This document shows positions 5,308-5,395 of a DNA stretch of 5,395 nucleotides, piece after piece. The DNA comes from an uncultured bacterium. GTDB lineage: Bacteria > Patescibacteriota > Gracilibacteria > Absconditabacterales > Absconditicoccaceae. The stretch is taken from positions 1-5,395 of the forward strand of contig CALCYP010000046.1 in the NCBI GenBank assembly GCA_937906635.1, read 5' to 3'. Position 1 is the first letter of the stretch; each line of letters starts with the position of its first letter. The notes beneath the pieces are model-generated. The model searched no databases. It was not told the origin of the DNA and saw nothing but the letters and a program-made list of their open reading frames with translations. A program made the translations under genes and the position numbers.

Positions 5308-5332
5308 TGTTTAAGCAAAAAAACAACAAACC

Positions 5333-5395
5333 TTTTCAAGAAGAAAAAATCACCCCAGCTACCTCCACCCGGGTGGACCACCGACCTCGAACAAA
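5333..5395. repeat. Direct repeat, copy C, reaching the window edge
   Basis: Bases 5341-5395 equal 4301-4355 exactly. To the left, CCTTTTCAAG at 5331-5340 matches copy A, and an extra AAG follows compared with A and B. The repeat is cut by the end of the window, so its full length is unknown. Confidence 0.92.

Larger units (their letters stand above)
5183..5395. other. Intergenic region after the DUF3800 gene
   Basis: It contains the right arm of the inverted repeat (5201-5224), a branched plus-strand terminator (5255-5307), an A-rich stretch and repeat copy C running to the window edge. I see no gene in it. Confidence 0.6.

Noticed and set aside
5199..5381. Minus-strand 60-codon frame
   Set aside because: It runs through the branched terminator and the repeat, starts at GTG and has no protein-like pattern.
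3521..5395. Integron with attC sites
   Set aside because: I found no paired RYYYAAC and GTTRRRY core sites at the repeats and no integrase; only the alternating layout is similar.
3521..5395. CRISPR array
   Set aside because: Only three copies, 0.8 to 1.0 kb apart with genes between them; no short regular spacers.

Overview
The window is made of two parts that do not match. From about base 2170 to the end, every convincing gene opens only if TGA is read as glycine (NCBI code 25). That code is known from Absconditabacteria (SR1) and Gracilibacteria (BD1-5/GN02), both in the Candidate Phyla Radiation. I counted 40 in-frame TGA codons against 7 GGN codons at glycine positions in five genes, several at strongly conserved family glycines. 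This part is AT-rich, has no clear Shine-Dalgarno sequences, and under the standard code looks like broken, gene-free DNA. I cannot choose between the two phyla.

From base 1 to about 2165, two minus-strand genes use only GGN glycine codons (about 20, no TGA), are visibly less AT-rich, and one has a clear Shine-Dalgarno sequence. They are the C-terminal third of JetC (SMC-like ATPase) and an almost complete JetD (toprim nuclease) of a Wadjet anti-plasmid system. JetA, JetB and the first two thirds of JetC are not here.

The parts meet inside one open frame. A code-25 BRO-family (Bro-N) antirepressor-like gene starts at 2765 and runs in frame into the JetC fragment near 2150-2186, giving a potential 511-residue hybrid. 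It is either a very recent recombination or, at least as likely, a chimeric assembly join.

Layout of the right part: bro (minus, 2765 to about 2169); a block with two minus-strand terminators flanking a multi-hairpin repeat (2864-3051); an overlapping hicB-hicA toxin-antitoxin pair (minus, 3463-3052); a possible gene remnant (minus, 3698-3498); a 153-residue protein resembling phage/CPR PBECR-like nucleases (plus, 3714-4175); a GC-rich palindrome island (4301-4450); a DUF3800 gene (plus, 4550-5182); a branched hairpin terminator (5255-5307). A related repeat occurs at 3521, 4296 and 5333, so single accessory genes alternate with repeats. A 24-bp inverted repeat also flanks the DUF3800 region. 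This looks like a toxin/defence/phage-type accessory region built from small units, but no recombinase or transposase is in the window.
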